Source: Rachycentron canadum (lineage: Eukaryota > Chordata > Actinopteri > Carangiformes > Rachycentridae). From it: a stretch of 64,000 bases of DNA. The translations under genes were made by a program, and so were the position numbers. The stretch is from assembly GCA_038496675.1 (NCBI GenBank), contig CM076656.1, positions 23,729,928 to 23,793,927 on the forward strand, given 5' to 3'. The notes under the pieces were generated by a model. It was given only the letters and a program-made list of their open reading frames with translations. It had not been told where the DNA came from and searched no databases. This document shows, piece after piece, positions 10,351 to 21,440 of this stretch (positions are counted from its first letter, which is position 1; each line of letters begins with the position of its first letter).

Positions 10351-11982
10351 AACTTCGTTCATGAGTTTATCCACTGAAGTAAGTTTCAACCATGCACAAG
10401 TCAGGGCTTGTTGGAAAGAGCTGATTTTCTAGTTGAAGCAGAAAAATATTATATGTAGGTTTCAGCTAAAGCAGTGAATCTGTTAGTTGGGTGATAAGAA
10501 AAGTTGCGTTACAAGTAGAAGAAATTGAACTTCTTTGTGTACGTGTGACAAGGGCCTTCACCAAGTCCTTGTAAAGCTGGGGAGGAATTTGAACCACATG
10601 TCGGATATCCAAGCTTTGTGCTTTTATTATTCCTGAATGGAGCCTCAGTCAGGTACCCCTCGTTCCTCCCTTCCAACAAAGTAGGGTCAGGAGGTTAGGC
10701 AGGTTGCCATTAAGACCCCCCTCCTCTTGCTCTCTTTATCCTTTCAGCCCCCCCCCCCAACCTATTTCACAATGCAGGAGTAGGGGATCTTGGCTTTGTG
10801 CTTGCTTCATCACCTCCATGCCTTTAAAAACTCTGGAGACTTTATCATGTCTCAAGTAACAGCCCGACTGAGGGGCATTTCCAGCCCCAGGTGTGCAATC
10901 CCTCCACAGATTCTTAACAGTCTCTGAGAGGAGCTGGAGGGCCAATGATTTCAGTATGGTAGGCATCAGATTTTGCCAAACTCCCATTATGATGACTCAG
11001 CTGGGAAATCAGCTCAATCAGCATCATCCTGACTACGAAATTAGGTCAGACTCCTGTGTGCTAAACCAGTCAAATCCATATTTGTAGGAGTGCCAGTGTT
11101 CTCTGGCTTCTGAGAGATCTGATTTCTTTCTAATGTTGGCAGTAAGAAGAGTAAAGACAGTCAAAATTAATGAAGAAAGCAGAAAAAAAAGAGACTTCTA
11201 ATCCAGAGCATTAGAAGTTATTAAGATAACTTGAGAAGAGACTGATAGGGATATGAATCAGAATACGAAAAGAACAACTCCTGCCATTTACGCCATGATG
11301 AGCATCAACTATTCACAAGAGGGAGAACTCAGTTACACAGGGAGGCTTCTCAGGGGGAGTCTTACTGAGCGCCTGACAGATCAGCACTGACATTAAGGGA
11401 TGTAAATGAGAAATTGTGCAATTTCTGGGAAGTATTAGATGTACAGTGAATGTGTGCGGGGGTAAAAAACAGTAATTTGAACAGAAATTCAGAGAGGAAA
11501 GTCTTAGCTGATTAAGATCAGCCAGTCACTAGTTATTCCACCAAAAATTAGAATGGAAAGATTTCAAGGGAGTTACATCAATACATGGGAGAGATACAAA
11601 GGAGAGCCTTCTATGACTGGAGCAGAATTTACTGCTCTTATGGTTCATCAGTGTGCTGCAGTGGTGGCTGTAAATCTGCAGATTGATCAAACTGCAGTGC
11701 CAAAGGGATCCGAAGCCTTATCTCAGAGTAAGGGCTCAGCAAAGTCGAAGACCCACTGTTGACGTGAGTGATGGCCACGGCTATCTGGCTTCTATACCTG
11801 GATCCTTCTGCGTATAAACACAAATACACACAGCATGCGTGCACATAGCTGCATAATCTCCATTTTCTAACTCTGTATAAACATAAACCTTCACGTTAAC
11901 TAAAGGAAGAAGGCGGAACGTGAGAGTGATAAGGTTTGCTCTCTCAGACGAGACATCCTCAGACTCTCCCTCTTCCCTGCAG
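10351..11982. other. Noncoding DNA, no features seen
   Basis: No gene, no repeat shared within the window, and only short open frames. A C run sits at about 10748-10757. Confidence 0.5.
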
Positions 11983-12012
11983 CACAACGCTACTTCATTA
12001 CAACCTCTGCAG
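11983..12012 (+). other. Candidate 30-nt microexon
   Basis: A strong pyrimidine tract ending CTTCCCTGCAG is followed by 30 nt and then a CAG|GTAAAC donor. The 30 nt keep frame and read HNATSLQPLQ. The splice signals are good at both sides, but short AG...GT pairs arise often by chance, and no neighbouring exon was found. Confidence 0.15.
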
Positions 12013-12610
12013 GTAAACAATGACCTCATCCTGGTCAAATCCATACCTTCCTGTCAGCCCACCATCCACGTCTGCCAAAAGACACTAAACCATGCACTCA
12101 GCTGCGTGTTGTTGTTGAGGGAAGATTACCTTTATTGGACGTCTGATGCCTGAAGGCTGAGGAGACAGGTAGACCCCGGTGTGCCTGCCAGACTCGGGGA
12201 GGGCAGTTCTCTTGTTAATACTGAAGCAGCCTTTGCCTTCAGTAACACATAAGGTACCGATCCAACAATGGCGGATGCTGGGGGAGGGATGCGGGGCACA
12301 TGCTCGGAGAAAAGAAAGCTGCACCCTGCTCGCCCCGCGGCTATGCTAACGCTGCCCCTTTCTCCTCATTGCAAGTCTGAAGGTGTTGCATTTGAAGTGT
12401 TAGCCCGTTTACCTGGCAAAGACCCTGAAATAGCTCAAAAGGAAATCTGTAGAACTTGAGACACAGTTGTCTGCTATATTTAGAGGGTGGGGTACAAGAC
12501 AAGTGTTGGAAGGATCGGGTGTGAACATGCAAAGAAAGAGGAGCGTGACCACTAATTCAATCAGTCATTTACATACAGTAACTTCAAGCTATCCTCAAGT
12601 TTTTTTTTTT
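12013..12610. other. Noncoding DNA, no features seen
   Basis: Complex sequence without repeats. Short open frames on both strands have no recognised similarity. Confidence 0.5.
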
Positions 12611-12634
12611 ATAATAATAATAATAATAATAATA
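12601..12634 (+). repeat. T run and (ATA)8 microsatellite
   Basis: Ten T bases are followed by a perfect ATA/TAA trinucleotide run from 12611 to 12634. Confidence 0.9.
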
Positions 12635-12698
12635 AGTCAACTGTGTAGAGCAGAAGATGGAACGTGCTCCGGCCGGCGCGATCACACCGAGTGGACTT

Positions 12699-12947
12699 TT
12701 TTTTTTTTTAAATAAAAAAAATTCCCTCCTGATATTGTTTCCTTGAACACAAGAGGCTCAGATGTTCCTAATCTTTGTGATATACGGTCTTCATCAGCTT
12801 TTTCAATTAATGTTAGACTAATCCAGTAATCGCTTTGCTGGATCTTAATTAATTTTGTAAAGTAATTTTGTTTCTCTTATCACGGAGTGGGGATCTCTCT
12901 AGAGGAAAAGAAAAAAAAAAAAAAAAAAGAGAAAAAGAAACGGCCTC
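12699..12947. repeat. Homopolymer-rich stretch
   Basis: Holds a T run at about 12699-12709, an A run at about 12714-12720 and an A-rich run at about 12905-12947 broken by single G bases. The intervening AT-rich DNA shows nothing else. Confidence 0.7.
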
Positions 12948-13560
12948 CCTGTGGAAAAGTAGAATTCCTGCAGCCTACCTTCTGTTTTACCACTTCATAC
13001 CTACAGTACAGAGCTGCACCGCACCATCACATCTTCTACTCCGATGTCTCACGGGCACAGAGAGATATTAAAAACCCAGCTAATTATATTAATTATTATG
13101 CTTGAGTGGGTTTTATAAGACAGACGCAGATAGCTTAAATCAAGAACACATGCAAGTATACAAATAAAGATTTGACACGTCGATTAAAATGTTAATTGAG
13201 TGATCATAATATTAGGCTACCATGGTAAAGAATACTAATAAGTAATCGTAAACGAGAATAAGCAGAAGAACGTCACAGGGAGGCACTTTTCAGCGCTGTC
13301 AAAAAAGTATAGAGTATAAAGTATAGAGCAGCGTTTAGCAGTTTCTGTGCATGAACAGCGGGTTATGGACACCCACTGTGGTCCTCGTTCACAGCGTCTT
13401 CTCCAAATCATCCCGGTCCAAAGGGGCAGACACTCGGCTTTCTTGTGGGCGAGTGGTGACTGTAACTCTTTCCAGATGCTTCGCCGTAAGAGACGGAGGA
13501 GCGGGTGAACGGGGCAGGGAGAGAAAGTGAGAAAGGAGGGAGAGGATGAGCTCACTTTTC
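12948..13560. other. Noncoding DNA, purine-rich at its right end
   Basis: No gene recognised. From 13490 to 13550 the + strand becomes strongly purine-rich (GGAGCGGG, GGGAGAGAAAG, GGAGGGAGAGG). The minus-strand frames at 13235-13872 mostly reflect this bias. Confidence 0.5.
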
Positions 13561-13660
13561 ATTTGTGTTGGCTATAAATAAAGAACACATGCAGGCTATT
13601 CGTTTGATTCTCTTTCTATATCCGCGCAGCCATAAATCAGAGCAGAGCCAAGGTCTGCGC
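13561..13660 (+). promoter_or_regulatory. TATA-like site with downstream NRF1-like half site
   Basis: A TATAAATA box lies at 13573-13580, after the purine-rich tract. About 75 bp downstream is a CTGCGCAG string resembling half of an NRF1 site. No coding exon follows that I can recognise, so this may be a chance TATA match. The only support is the motif. Confidence 0.2.
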
Positions 13661-14124
13661 AGATACAGTACATGCAACATAGCAGACGGGGTGGAGGGGG
13701 GATGGATGGAGAGAGAGGCTGACTGAAAAATCAAGCAGAGAAAACGCAGGCCTGGATTTTCTGACTTGATTTCCGGTTTGATTCTGATTTTTCTGAAGAT
13801 ATTGCACCATCCGTCCCGTTCTTCCACCCCACCTCTATACAGGTGACCTGCAGGGAGGCTGCGGACGTCCACACTTCATATTTCTTTCCACATATTCTCT
13901 GAGCAGATTTCTTGGACCAGAGAAGGGTGAGACACGTCACAGCTGGACCGGGCTTCTGCTTGGCTTCAATGCGGAGGCATGTAATGGTCATTTAGATAAA
14001 TGCACACATGTCCAGAACAAGAGGGAGCTTTCTCAAGAGCCTCAGGCTGTGATGCACAGAGGTCTAGCTCTCCATCTGTTGGAAAGAAGAAGTCCAGAAA
14101 ATGTCAAGAGGGGAAAGAGGAATT
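13661..14124. other. Noncoding DNA, no features seen
   Basis: Open minus-strand frames here have no recognised similarity. The right part borders the Tc1 remnant. Confidence 0.5.
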
Positions 14125-14806
14125 GCACTAATCAGCTCTAATATTGTGTGGGTCCCCTTTTGCCCCCAGAACAGCCCTGACCCTGGAGGCCTGGACTCCT
14201 CCAGACATCTGAAGCTGAGCTGTGGTATCTGGACCAAGACCTTAGCAGCAGATCCTTTAAGTCCTGAAGTTGTGAGGTGGAGCCTCCATGGATCAGACTT
14301 GTTGGTCCAGCTCATCCCACAGATGCTGGACTCGACTGAGATCTGGGGGATTTGGAGCCAAGTCAACACCTTGAACTGGTTGTTGTTCCTCAAAGCTCCT
14401 GAACCATTGTTGCAGTGACAGGGAGCATTATCCTGCTGAAAGAGGCCACTGCCATTAGGGAAGACTGTTTCCATGAAGGGGGGGGACTTCCCTATGACCC
14501 TGTCACAGGTTCTCCCTCCTTGGACCACTTCTGGTAGGTCCTGACCACTGCAGCCCAGGAACATCCCACAGAGCTGCAGTGTTGGAGAAGCTCTGACTCA
14601 GTCGTCACATCACAGTTTGGTCAAAGTCAAAGTCCCTCACATCCTCACACTTGACCATTTTTCCTGCTTCAACACATCAACTCCAGGACTAAATGTTCAG
14701 CTGCTGTTTAATATATCCCACCCACTGACAGGCACCATGGTAACAAGATAATCAATGTTATACCCTTCACTTGTCAGTGGTCATAATGTTACGGCTGATC
14801 GGTGTA
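14125..14806 (-). pseudogene. Tc1/mariner element remnant with broken transposase
   Basis: Read on the minus strand, the element starts at 14806 with a terminal repeat (TACACCGATCAGCCGTAACA), enters the N-terminal transposase region near 14650, then jumps at the G run (about 14479-14486) to the C-terminal half. That half keeps the block FQQDNAPCH, which contains the second catalytic Asp of the DDE/D transposase, and continues towards the C-terminus with GSGLFWGQKGTHTIL. The central catalytic region including the first Asp is deleted, frames are shifted, and the distal terminal repeat is missing. Tc1 transposases cut and paste elements at TA sites; this copy cannot encode a working enzyme. Confidence 0.9.
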
Positions 14807-16227
14807 AGCCTGAATTGGGTGAAGATCTGTTGGCAGGTTTTCACTGTTTGTTAGGGTTGACGTGTTCTGTATGAGCTCTGATGTGAGATTAACTGAACAC
14901 GCATCACTGTAACTTTCCTTTGTTGTGCGCCTTCCTCTCCGTGTTTTCAAAGCAACGCTTCGGCGAAGCATTTGTCAAATTAGACACTGTGTTACCAGCG
15001 AGCGTTTGCTGGCAGGACATGTGAGGGTGAGAAGAAGGGAAGGAACACATGAAAAATAAGCAGAGAACAAGTGAGGAGTAAATATTATGACTGATGGTTT
15101 TCTGGGGTGTGTGTGTCCCTGCGTCAGTTGGCGCCCCATTTTACTGTTAGGGTTTCAGGCGTCTTAGGGCTTGTTATTTTGTCCCACCACACTGCTCAGT
15201 GATCCTATTTTAGTTCCTGACAGCATTTGTGTCTGCTGTGCTGTTAGTGGAGTTTAAAGGCCTCCCACAAGAAAAGATGACACACGTAGAGGTTAGTTAC
15301 TATTTCTGAGATGAAGAGACAGAGAGAAACGTACAAGCAGGGGAAGAAGACGTGTTTAGACAGTACACAAAAAAAAAAAAAAAAAAAAAAAAAAGGAGAA
15401 AAATAATCTTTCAGGCTTCTTTATAACGAACACGGTCTCACTGGTTCGTACTGTTCGGGAGTTATTGTTCAAAAGGAAAACTAGACTCCGCGAGGACAAT
15501 GGAGGTGCGCAGGGTACAGACTAGCCCTCATTCAAAGGTTGGAATTAGAGGGAAACTATAGTGCAAGCATGCTATGTTGTTGTCATTGTTCTGCCGTGGG
15601 AAAGACTCCATTCCTTTACCTCTCGCACACCATTTGTGTTTGAAGCGACAGTTCATTTAAGCACGAGCTCTGTAAATGTCACAAAGTAGAACCGCACACT
15701 TATTGGTGCTTTGTCGCAGGTGACAATGGATGTGAAGTCATTGCACAGCACACTGTGTTAGTGGAGTGACTCATATTCAGTTAATAGAATTATTATTTTT
15801 TTTTTAGAAATGCAGCTTCATTGGGGAATGTTTTATATGGCTTTAAAAAAAAGATTAAGGTGGAGGAACAGGTCTTTAGTCAGTTTAATCTAATGCTTTA
15901 TTCAGGACAGTCATTAATTCAGATGAAAACATGCCACAGTCATTATCCTTGTTATATTCTATGAATTATAATATCACCAAAAGGGACAGAAGGGAACAGC
16001 ACAGAGCAATTTAACTACCAGAGAGCGAAAACATGGGCTTTAGCAGACAGTGTCACACAAATCATGCGAGGTCATAAGTCAGAATTGACTGCGACTGTTT
16101 TGCACATGTCAACAATCCAATAAATGTTGGATTAGTGGCGAGTTCAAGTGTGAAGGACGAGCAAAAACTGTCAATCAACACAAACTGAAGAATGAACACG
16201 AATTCAAATTATCTCCATCAAAACAAG
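14807..16227. other. Noncoding DNA with an A26 run
   Basis: Featureless apart from an uninterrupted A run at about 15369-15394, which may be the tail of a degraded retroposon, although no SINE or LINE body is recognisable next to it. Confidence 0.5.
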
Positions 16228-16270
16228 ATGGACGTCAGCTTATTGGAATATGTCAGAGGAGGCGTGGATG
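16228..16270 (+). other. Candidate initial coding exon (very short)
   Basis: AACAAGATGG gives a good start context (A at -3, G at +4). The frame reads MDVSLLEYVRGGVD and meets a strong donor, GATG|GTGAGT, at 16271. No promoter element or following exon was recognised, and the match could be chance. Confidence 0.12.
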
Positions 16271-16489
16271 GTGAGTGACAGCTTGAACAGAGTAGCCCGA
16301 GGTGATGTTAGTGATGATCTCTCCGCCTAGCAACAGCAAGACACAACAGCCTGAAATATTCACCTCCCTGCGTGGTCTTGATCCAACAAGTCAGAGGTTA
16401 GACTCTGCAGCGCTAGTGCATATGTGGAAAATGAAAATGACGAGGATTTGAAGGTCTGTTACTTCTCTGATTCATTCTTCTTCTTCTAA
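16271..16489. other. Noncoding DNA, no features seen
   Basis: Short unique stretch between the exon-like string and the next Tc1 copy. Confidence 0.5.
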
Positions 16490-17065
16490 ACACAGATCAG
16501 CCATAACATTATGACACTGACAGGTGAGGTCAATCACACTGAAAACACCTGGTTACCATGGTTACCCGTCAGCGGTGGATACATCAGGCAGCAGCTGAAC
16601 ATTTAGTCCTGAGGTTGACGTGTTGAAGCAGGAAAAATGGTCAAGTGTGAGGATGTGAGGGACTTTGACTTTGACCAAACTGTGATGTGGCGACTGAGTC
16701 AGAGCTTCTCCAACACTGCAGCTCTGTGGGATGTTCCTGGGCTGCAGGGGTCAGGACCTACCAGAAGTGGTCCAAGGAGGGGAAACCACTGGACCACAGA
16801 CAGGGTCAGGGGTCAAGGCTCAGTGATGGTGGTGGGGAGTGAAGGCTGGACCCTGTGGTCTGATCCAACAGAAGAGCTACTGGAGCTCAGACTGCTGAAG
16901 AAGTTCATGCTGGTTCTGATAGAAAGGTGCGAGCACCACAGTTTGTTGTGTATGGGGCCGTGCGGCCCCAGTGGTGTTCAGGGTGTCCATGCTGGCCTCT
17001 TTCAGCAGGATATGCTCCCTGCCACGCTGCAACAACGGCTCAGGAGGAATGAGTTTGAAACTCCG
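16490..17065 (+). pseudogene. Tc1/mariner element remnant, 3' truncated
   Basis: The left terminal repeat (ATCAGCCATAACATTATGA) lies at 16497, followed by the untranslated leader and a transposase frame beginning at ATG 16637. The N-terminus (MVKCEDVRDFDFDQTVMWRL) corresponds to the helix-turn-helix DNA-binding part of Tc1 transposase. After about 100 codons the frame jumps to the FQQD block around the second catalytic Asp, then runs into unrelated DNA. The catalytic core is largely deleted and the right terminal repeat is absent. The frame is open for 147 codons only because deletions kept phase. Confidence 0.9.
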
Positions 17066-18152
17066 AGATACGTTTCATAATTTTACCCGTTATCGTCTGA
17101 ATTTCACTCTCATTCTATGAGGTGCTAGAAGGATTTTCATTTACTTTCCATCCTATTTCCAATCATCAATTTTTATAACAAATGTAGATATGTAGATTCC
17201 TCTCAAGCCCATTTTATATACATATATTTTTCCTGTTTAATGTCCAACTATAACTTTGTGCCAATCAATAAACTAAACTGAATGTTTAAGTGTTGGTGGA
17301 GACTTTGATGGGTTTCAGTAGCCGTTGAGACGAGCAGTGACCTCCTTTAGCAGAGAGTGAAGACAAAAATAGATGACATTTGTTTAATATTGGACTAATA
17401 CATAACAGGTTTCACTTTTTTCTTTTTTCTTTTTTTTCATCTGTCTAAGTCGAAAGTATTTGTATGATTTCCTGAGAGAAAAATTCAATGAAATCCATCT
17501 CCTCCAGCCAGATGGCTCCGTGGCTACCTCCCTGCTCTCTTGCTCCCAGCACCTCCCTTCATCTGCCCACTCTGCTTCTCTGCTCTCTTTCAAATGTCAC
17601 TTTGTTTGATACACAGGGGTTGAGCTGTGGGGAGGAGCGCAGACAGAGATTTGGCCTTGCGAGACATTTGCTTTATCATAGATTTGTTTAATCCAAAACC
17701 TTCTCCTGGATGAAAATGTGCCAGACTCCCCCGGACCGGTTCTTTTCAGGAGGCATTTTGCCAGTTCTTTCCAATAAGCAGTTCGTCTGGGCCTGCAGCT
17801 AAAGGGACATACTGTATGAGAACATTGCTCTGCAGATATTTTACAGATAGAAGCTTAAAGCACGCAGCAGTACCTTAGTATGGAAACTACTTTAAATGTT
17901 CCAACAAAAGCTGAAATGCTATGTGTGGTATTTGACCCAGGTCTGCCTCATTTCAGTCCGGACTGCGAGCATAGATGAGGTGAACGGCAGTTTGCTGCTA
18001 TTCTGTTGTTTATAATTGAATCTTTCCACATCTCTCTGGAAAGCAATTAATCACTCACCTAATTGAGTCACGGGCCAGTAATTAGCAGAGATTGGGAGCC
18101 TGATGGTTGGAGTGGTTGCCTTTGATTCGATACCCTTTCGCTGCACGTCCAC
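17066..18152. other. Noncoding DNA, no features seen
   Basis: AT-rich on the left, with T-rich tracts around 17415-17440, more complex on the right. No gene or shared repeat. Short frames around 17384-17691 have no recognised similarity. Confidence 0.5.
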
Positions 18153-18170
18153 AGCGCCCCCTGTTGAGGC
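18153..18170 (-). promoter_or_regulatory. CTCF-like binding site
   Basis: AGCGCCCCCTGTTGAGGC matches the reverse complement of the CTCF core (AGCGCCCCCTGGTGGCC) at most positions, including the invariant CCCCCTG. CTCF shapes chromatin loops and insulates enhancers. Similar strings also occur in some repeats, and only this one good match was seen in the window. Confidence 0.4.
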
Positions 18171-18399
18171 CGACGGCTCCCCGGGAACATTAACTCTCTG
18201 TCGTGATCAAAGCCAAGAACCTGCGCCTTCGACATTTGTTCTTCAGAGGCCGCCCCACCCCCACCCCCCTGCACATCTGCCTCTGTGATCCATACATGAC
18301 CACATGGAGGTCAATGGACGAAAATGGAGAAAGAAAAAGTCTGTAAGAAATCAACACAACGTCCTACAAATAAAGCTCAATTAAAAGACATTAGTCAAT
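18171..18399. other. Noncoding DNA, no features seen
   Basis: Includes a C/CA-rich patch at about 18252-18270. Nothing else was identified. Confidence 0.45.
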
Positions 18400-18840
18400 G
18401 TAATTTAAGGAAAGAGGATATTCTAGTAAAAGGAAACACCTCCCTATACTCTAATTAAAATGATAATTAATAAGATTAGGCTCCTCACTCAGGCAAACTC
18501 AGTGGCCACACAATTAACTTTAGACTTTCTCTCCCTGTGCAGTTCAGAGTGAGCCCAGAGAAATGGTCAAATACAGGGAGATGGAATTAAACTGGCCTGA
18601 TGTTCATAGGTACCTCTTGCTTTATACCCAGTCTTTTTATCTTAGACTGGAAGGTAATGCCAACGCAGAATGACCAGCTAATCCGTTAACAATATAAAGC
18701 ATATTGTTCCATGATTTAGGAGCATATAATAATAATTCCCTCTGTCTAATTACCAACCTTTTTTCCCTGTGTATGCCGAAGCTAAAGAGTCCCCCTCTCT
18801 GTGATCTATATTTCATTTCTGCACAATGTCCATGCAATTA
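18400..18840. promoter_or_regulatory. Candidate conserved noncoding element
   Basis: Repeat-free DNA with many TAATTA/AATTAA cores (around 18449-18475, 18510-18520 and 18748-18755) interspersed with GC-richer unique blocks. This texture resembles homeodomain-rich enhancers near developmental genes. No sequence conservation can be shown from one genome. Confidence 0.25.
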
Positions 18841-18884
18841 CATAAAATTGCAAGTTTGTTGCCGAAAATGAAAAATATGGAACC

Positions 18885-18945
18885 GAGTGAGATTCGAGTG
18901 TCTAGACTGCTGAGCTATCGGGGGAACATCCCGCCTCTCTGCCAA
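18885..18945 (-). repeat. tRNA-like SINE head fragment
   Basis: On the minus strand, TAGCTCAGCAGT (complement of 18906-18917) matches the RNA polymerase III box A consensus at all but the last position, within the GATAGCTCAGCAGTCTAGA context usual for tRNA D-arms. The following box B is degenerate, so it is read as a decayed tRNA-derived SINE start rather than a tRNA gene. Confidence 0.35.
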
Positions 18946-19469
18946 TACTCAGGACAGCAACAGCAGCAACTGCCTCCATGATGAAGGGGCAGTTTAGATT
19001 AGGGCTGCCAGATATGAAAGAAGAAGAAGAAGAAGAGAAAAAAAAAAAATCATATTGCGATTATATTTGCAGATATTGCCATTTCAGTTAGAATTGTTGT
19101 TTTTGGATTGAAATTTCACTGGAGAAAAAAAAAATAAAAATAAAAACAATATGGAGAATATGATCAGGATACAGTGGGTTAACAATTCTGTGGACGTCGC
19201 TGACATCGCAAAAAAGTACTCAAGGGTACTCAGACAAACCGGAAACCGGTATGATAACGTGGGAAAAACTGGAAGTCAGTGGTCTACTGTGATGCACGGA
19301 GCATATACCTCGGCCAGCTCCACTCTCTGATGAAAACCTTGAAGTGTTGCCAAAAGCTCTGAGAAAGCTAAGTAAGCTGATGTTAAAGCGCAGTTATTTT
19401 GTCTCACAATCAACATTTCACTTTATTGCAGCTTTATTGAGGTGGTATAAACGCATACAACGAAGGTGC
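18946..19469. other. Noncoding DNA with GAA and A-rich tracts
   Basis: Contains (GAA)5-6 followed by an A run at about 19018-19050 and an A-rich run at about 19124-19147. No gene recognised. Confidence 0.55.
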
Positions 19470-19605
19470 AAATGCCCTTAGCAGGCGAGTCCCAGGTTTG
19501 ATCCCTGGCTTGCTGCATGTAACTCCCATTTCCTGTCAATCTCCACTGTTCTATCACATAGTAAAGGCATAAAATTGCCATAAAAGCCTTTCTCTGTCTA
19601 TTTTT
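19470..19605 (+). repeat. SINE family A, copy 1
   Basis: GGTTTGATCCC at 19495-19505 resembles a pol III box B, followed by GCTGCATGTAACTCCCATTT, then CCTGTCAATCTCCACTGTTC and AAAGGCATAAAATTGCC. The same order recurs at 44535-44665 and, inverted, at 63831-63965. This is consistent with a tRNA-derived SINE with an A-rich 3' end. Confidence 0.65.
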
Positions 19606-19873
19606 GTTGAAGAAAACTGTTAGTCAGCACATGTCTGTAAGAAGGTCACTCATCAGGAAGACGTGAAAACTGGAAAGAAGGAGAGAAGCTGATGTGTTTC
19701 TGGTGAAGAATTTCTAGAATAAATCAACCCCCTTAAAATAAGATAAACCACTACAGGAGAAGCTCTAGATGGAATTGTTCATCTGAATGCAGATATGCAA
19801 CATTGCACATAGTATATATCAGCAATGTTGGAGGCAGCAGTACAGTGACAAATAAATATTCACCAGAAGATAA

Positions 19874-19874
<1 letters not shown>
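19606..19874. other. Noncoding DNA, no features seen
   Basis: Short unique stretch between a SINE and a CA array. Confidence 0.45.

Positions 19875-19959
<85 letters not shown>
19875..19959 (+). repeat. (AC)42 microsatellite
   Basis: An uninterrupted 85-bp AC run, the longest microsatellite in the window. Such alternating purine-pyrimidine DNA can form Z-DNA and is usually highly polymorphic in fish. Confidence 0.97.
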
Positions 19960-19962
<3 letters not shown>

Positions 19963-20048
19963 AGAAGGGTAATCTGGGAGTTGACCTGGTGAGCACTGCT
20001 CGGTTAGATAAAGGAGATTATCCACACTGTGGTGAGCTGCAGCCTAGC

Positions 20049-20051
<3 letters not shown>

Positions 20052-20086
<35 letters not shown>
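20052..20086 (+). repeat. (GT)17 microsatellite
   Basis: A perfect GT run 92 bp after the AC array, so the two are complementary repeats in inverted orientation that could pair with each other. Confidence 0.95.
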
Positions 20087-20087
<1 letters not shown>

Positions 20088-20786
20088 CTTGATTTTTGCG
20101 TGAATGTACACATGCACATATTGTGTGTTTACTGACAAATGTGTCTGCGCACCACATGTGTTGTTGTTTGTGTCCAGGGTTGTGTTGCAGCATTCCAAGC
20201 AACAGGGATGAGGGATTATCTGGATTTTCCAAGTGGGATTTTCAGCAGGGATGCTGAGAAATACTGCTAAGTCGCCTTCACCCTCTGACCTCCAGGGCCG
20301 TAGACGGCCTCCTGGGCTCTTGACACCGAGCTAACCGGTCCGACCTGAGGTTTCTCCGGACAGACTACCCCTCGAGTGGTTGAGCAAATTAGCGTCTTGT
20401 GGGAAACGTGATTCATCCAGCATCTCACTTAACTAAGTTTACTTTAAGATAAACATGGTGATATCATCAGCATATTATTGAGCTGATTATTGATTGATTA
20501 ATCTTAAATGGGCGAGTCCTCTCTCATACACACTAGTATTTTCTATGGAAATCATCAATTAAAAAAGCCCTACTGCCGACTCGCTCCATGGAAACCATAG
20601 CAACCAATTAAAAAAAAGATAGTACTCAATATGTAAACAACATCTGCAACTAATAGGATTATTCGGCTCAGTTCACCTGTTGTATAGTATTATTCATGAT
20701 GTTATTTTATTATATACAGTTTATTTCGCTTGTGTCCCGATTTAAGGTGTTATCACTGTTATCAATGGAATTACAGTGATAATCGT
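20087..20786. promoter_or_regulatory. AT-rich segment with PBX-HOX site and small inverted repeat
   Basis: TGATTGATTAAT at 20491-20502 is a strong PBX-HOX composite site. TTATCACTGT at 20750-20759 and ACAGTGATAA at 20773-20782 are perfect 10-bp inverted arms around a 13-bp loop. No gene is present. A regulatory role is inferred from motifs only. Confidence 0.3.
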
Positions 20787-21440
20787 GTTTTAAGAAAGAA
20801 ATACAGCAGTAATACTGGTACTTCACAGACTGAGGGTGAGTTTGACCATCTGTGAAAGTCTGCATTTGATTTCAATGTCAGGTCATTTGAATAGAGGAAC
20901 GTTCTCAGTCTCGGCAGCAGATGGGCGGGTAAGACCCTCCCGAGGTCCTCCACGTACAGATTCACCAACGTGAAGGACGGCGAGACAACCAGAGTCTGAG
21001 GCATAACTCCTGGAGCGTAGAGGAGGAACCAAAATGAGTCTAGGGCTTTATTAAGAAGACTCTCAGATTGATTTCCTGTCAGTGAGCTTCCATGCTGATG
21101 AGATCGATGCACACGTGATGGGAGGTAGAGATGGAGGAAGCAGGAGAACAGAGTGAGAGATCTTTCCATCCTTGGAGCTACTTCACATCGCCTATGGGCC
21201 CAGACGGGCTGATCAGCAAACTGTCTTCGTCTTAAGTAATTAAGACATTACTGGGAGGTCTCTCTATCCATATTTGATGAGGACCCAAGCCACAATTAAC
21301 ACAAGCCCTTCTGTGAGGGCTGTGGAAGCCTGATTGATAGTTTCCCACACAACGAGGCTGATGGGTGGTGGGTCAGCGAGCTGGCATCTTCCTCTACAGA
21401 AGCCCCTTTAACCCCAGCCTAGGTTGGCGAGTCCCCACCG
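20787..21440. other. Noncoding DNA with an unassigned 132-codon minus-strand frame
   Basis: The minus-strand frame ending near 20771 and starting at 21169 is among the longest in the window and has normal amino acid composition, but I recognise no domain and see no clear splice sites. A frame this long is expected a few times by chance here. Confidence 0.4.

Noticed and set aside
20771..21169. 132-codon open frame on the - strand
   Set aside because: Protein-like composition but no recognised family and no convincing exon boundaries.
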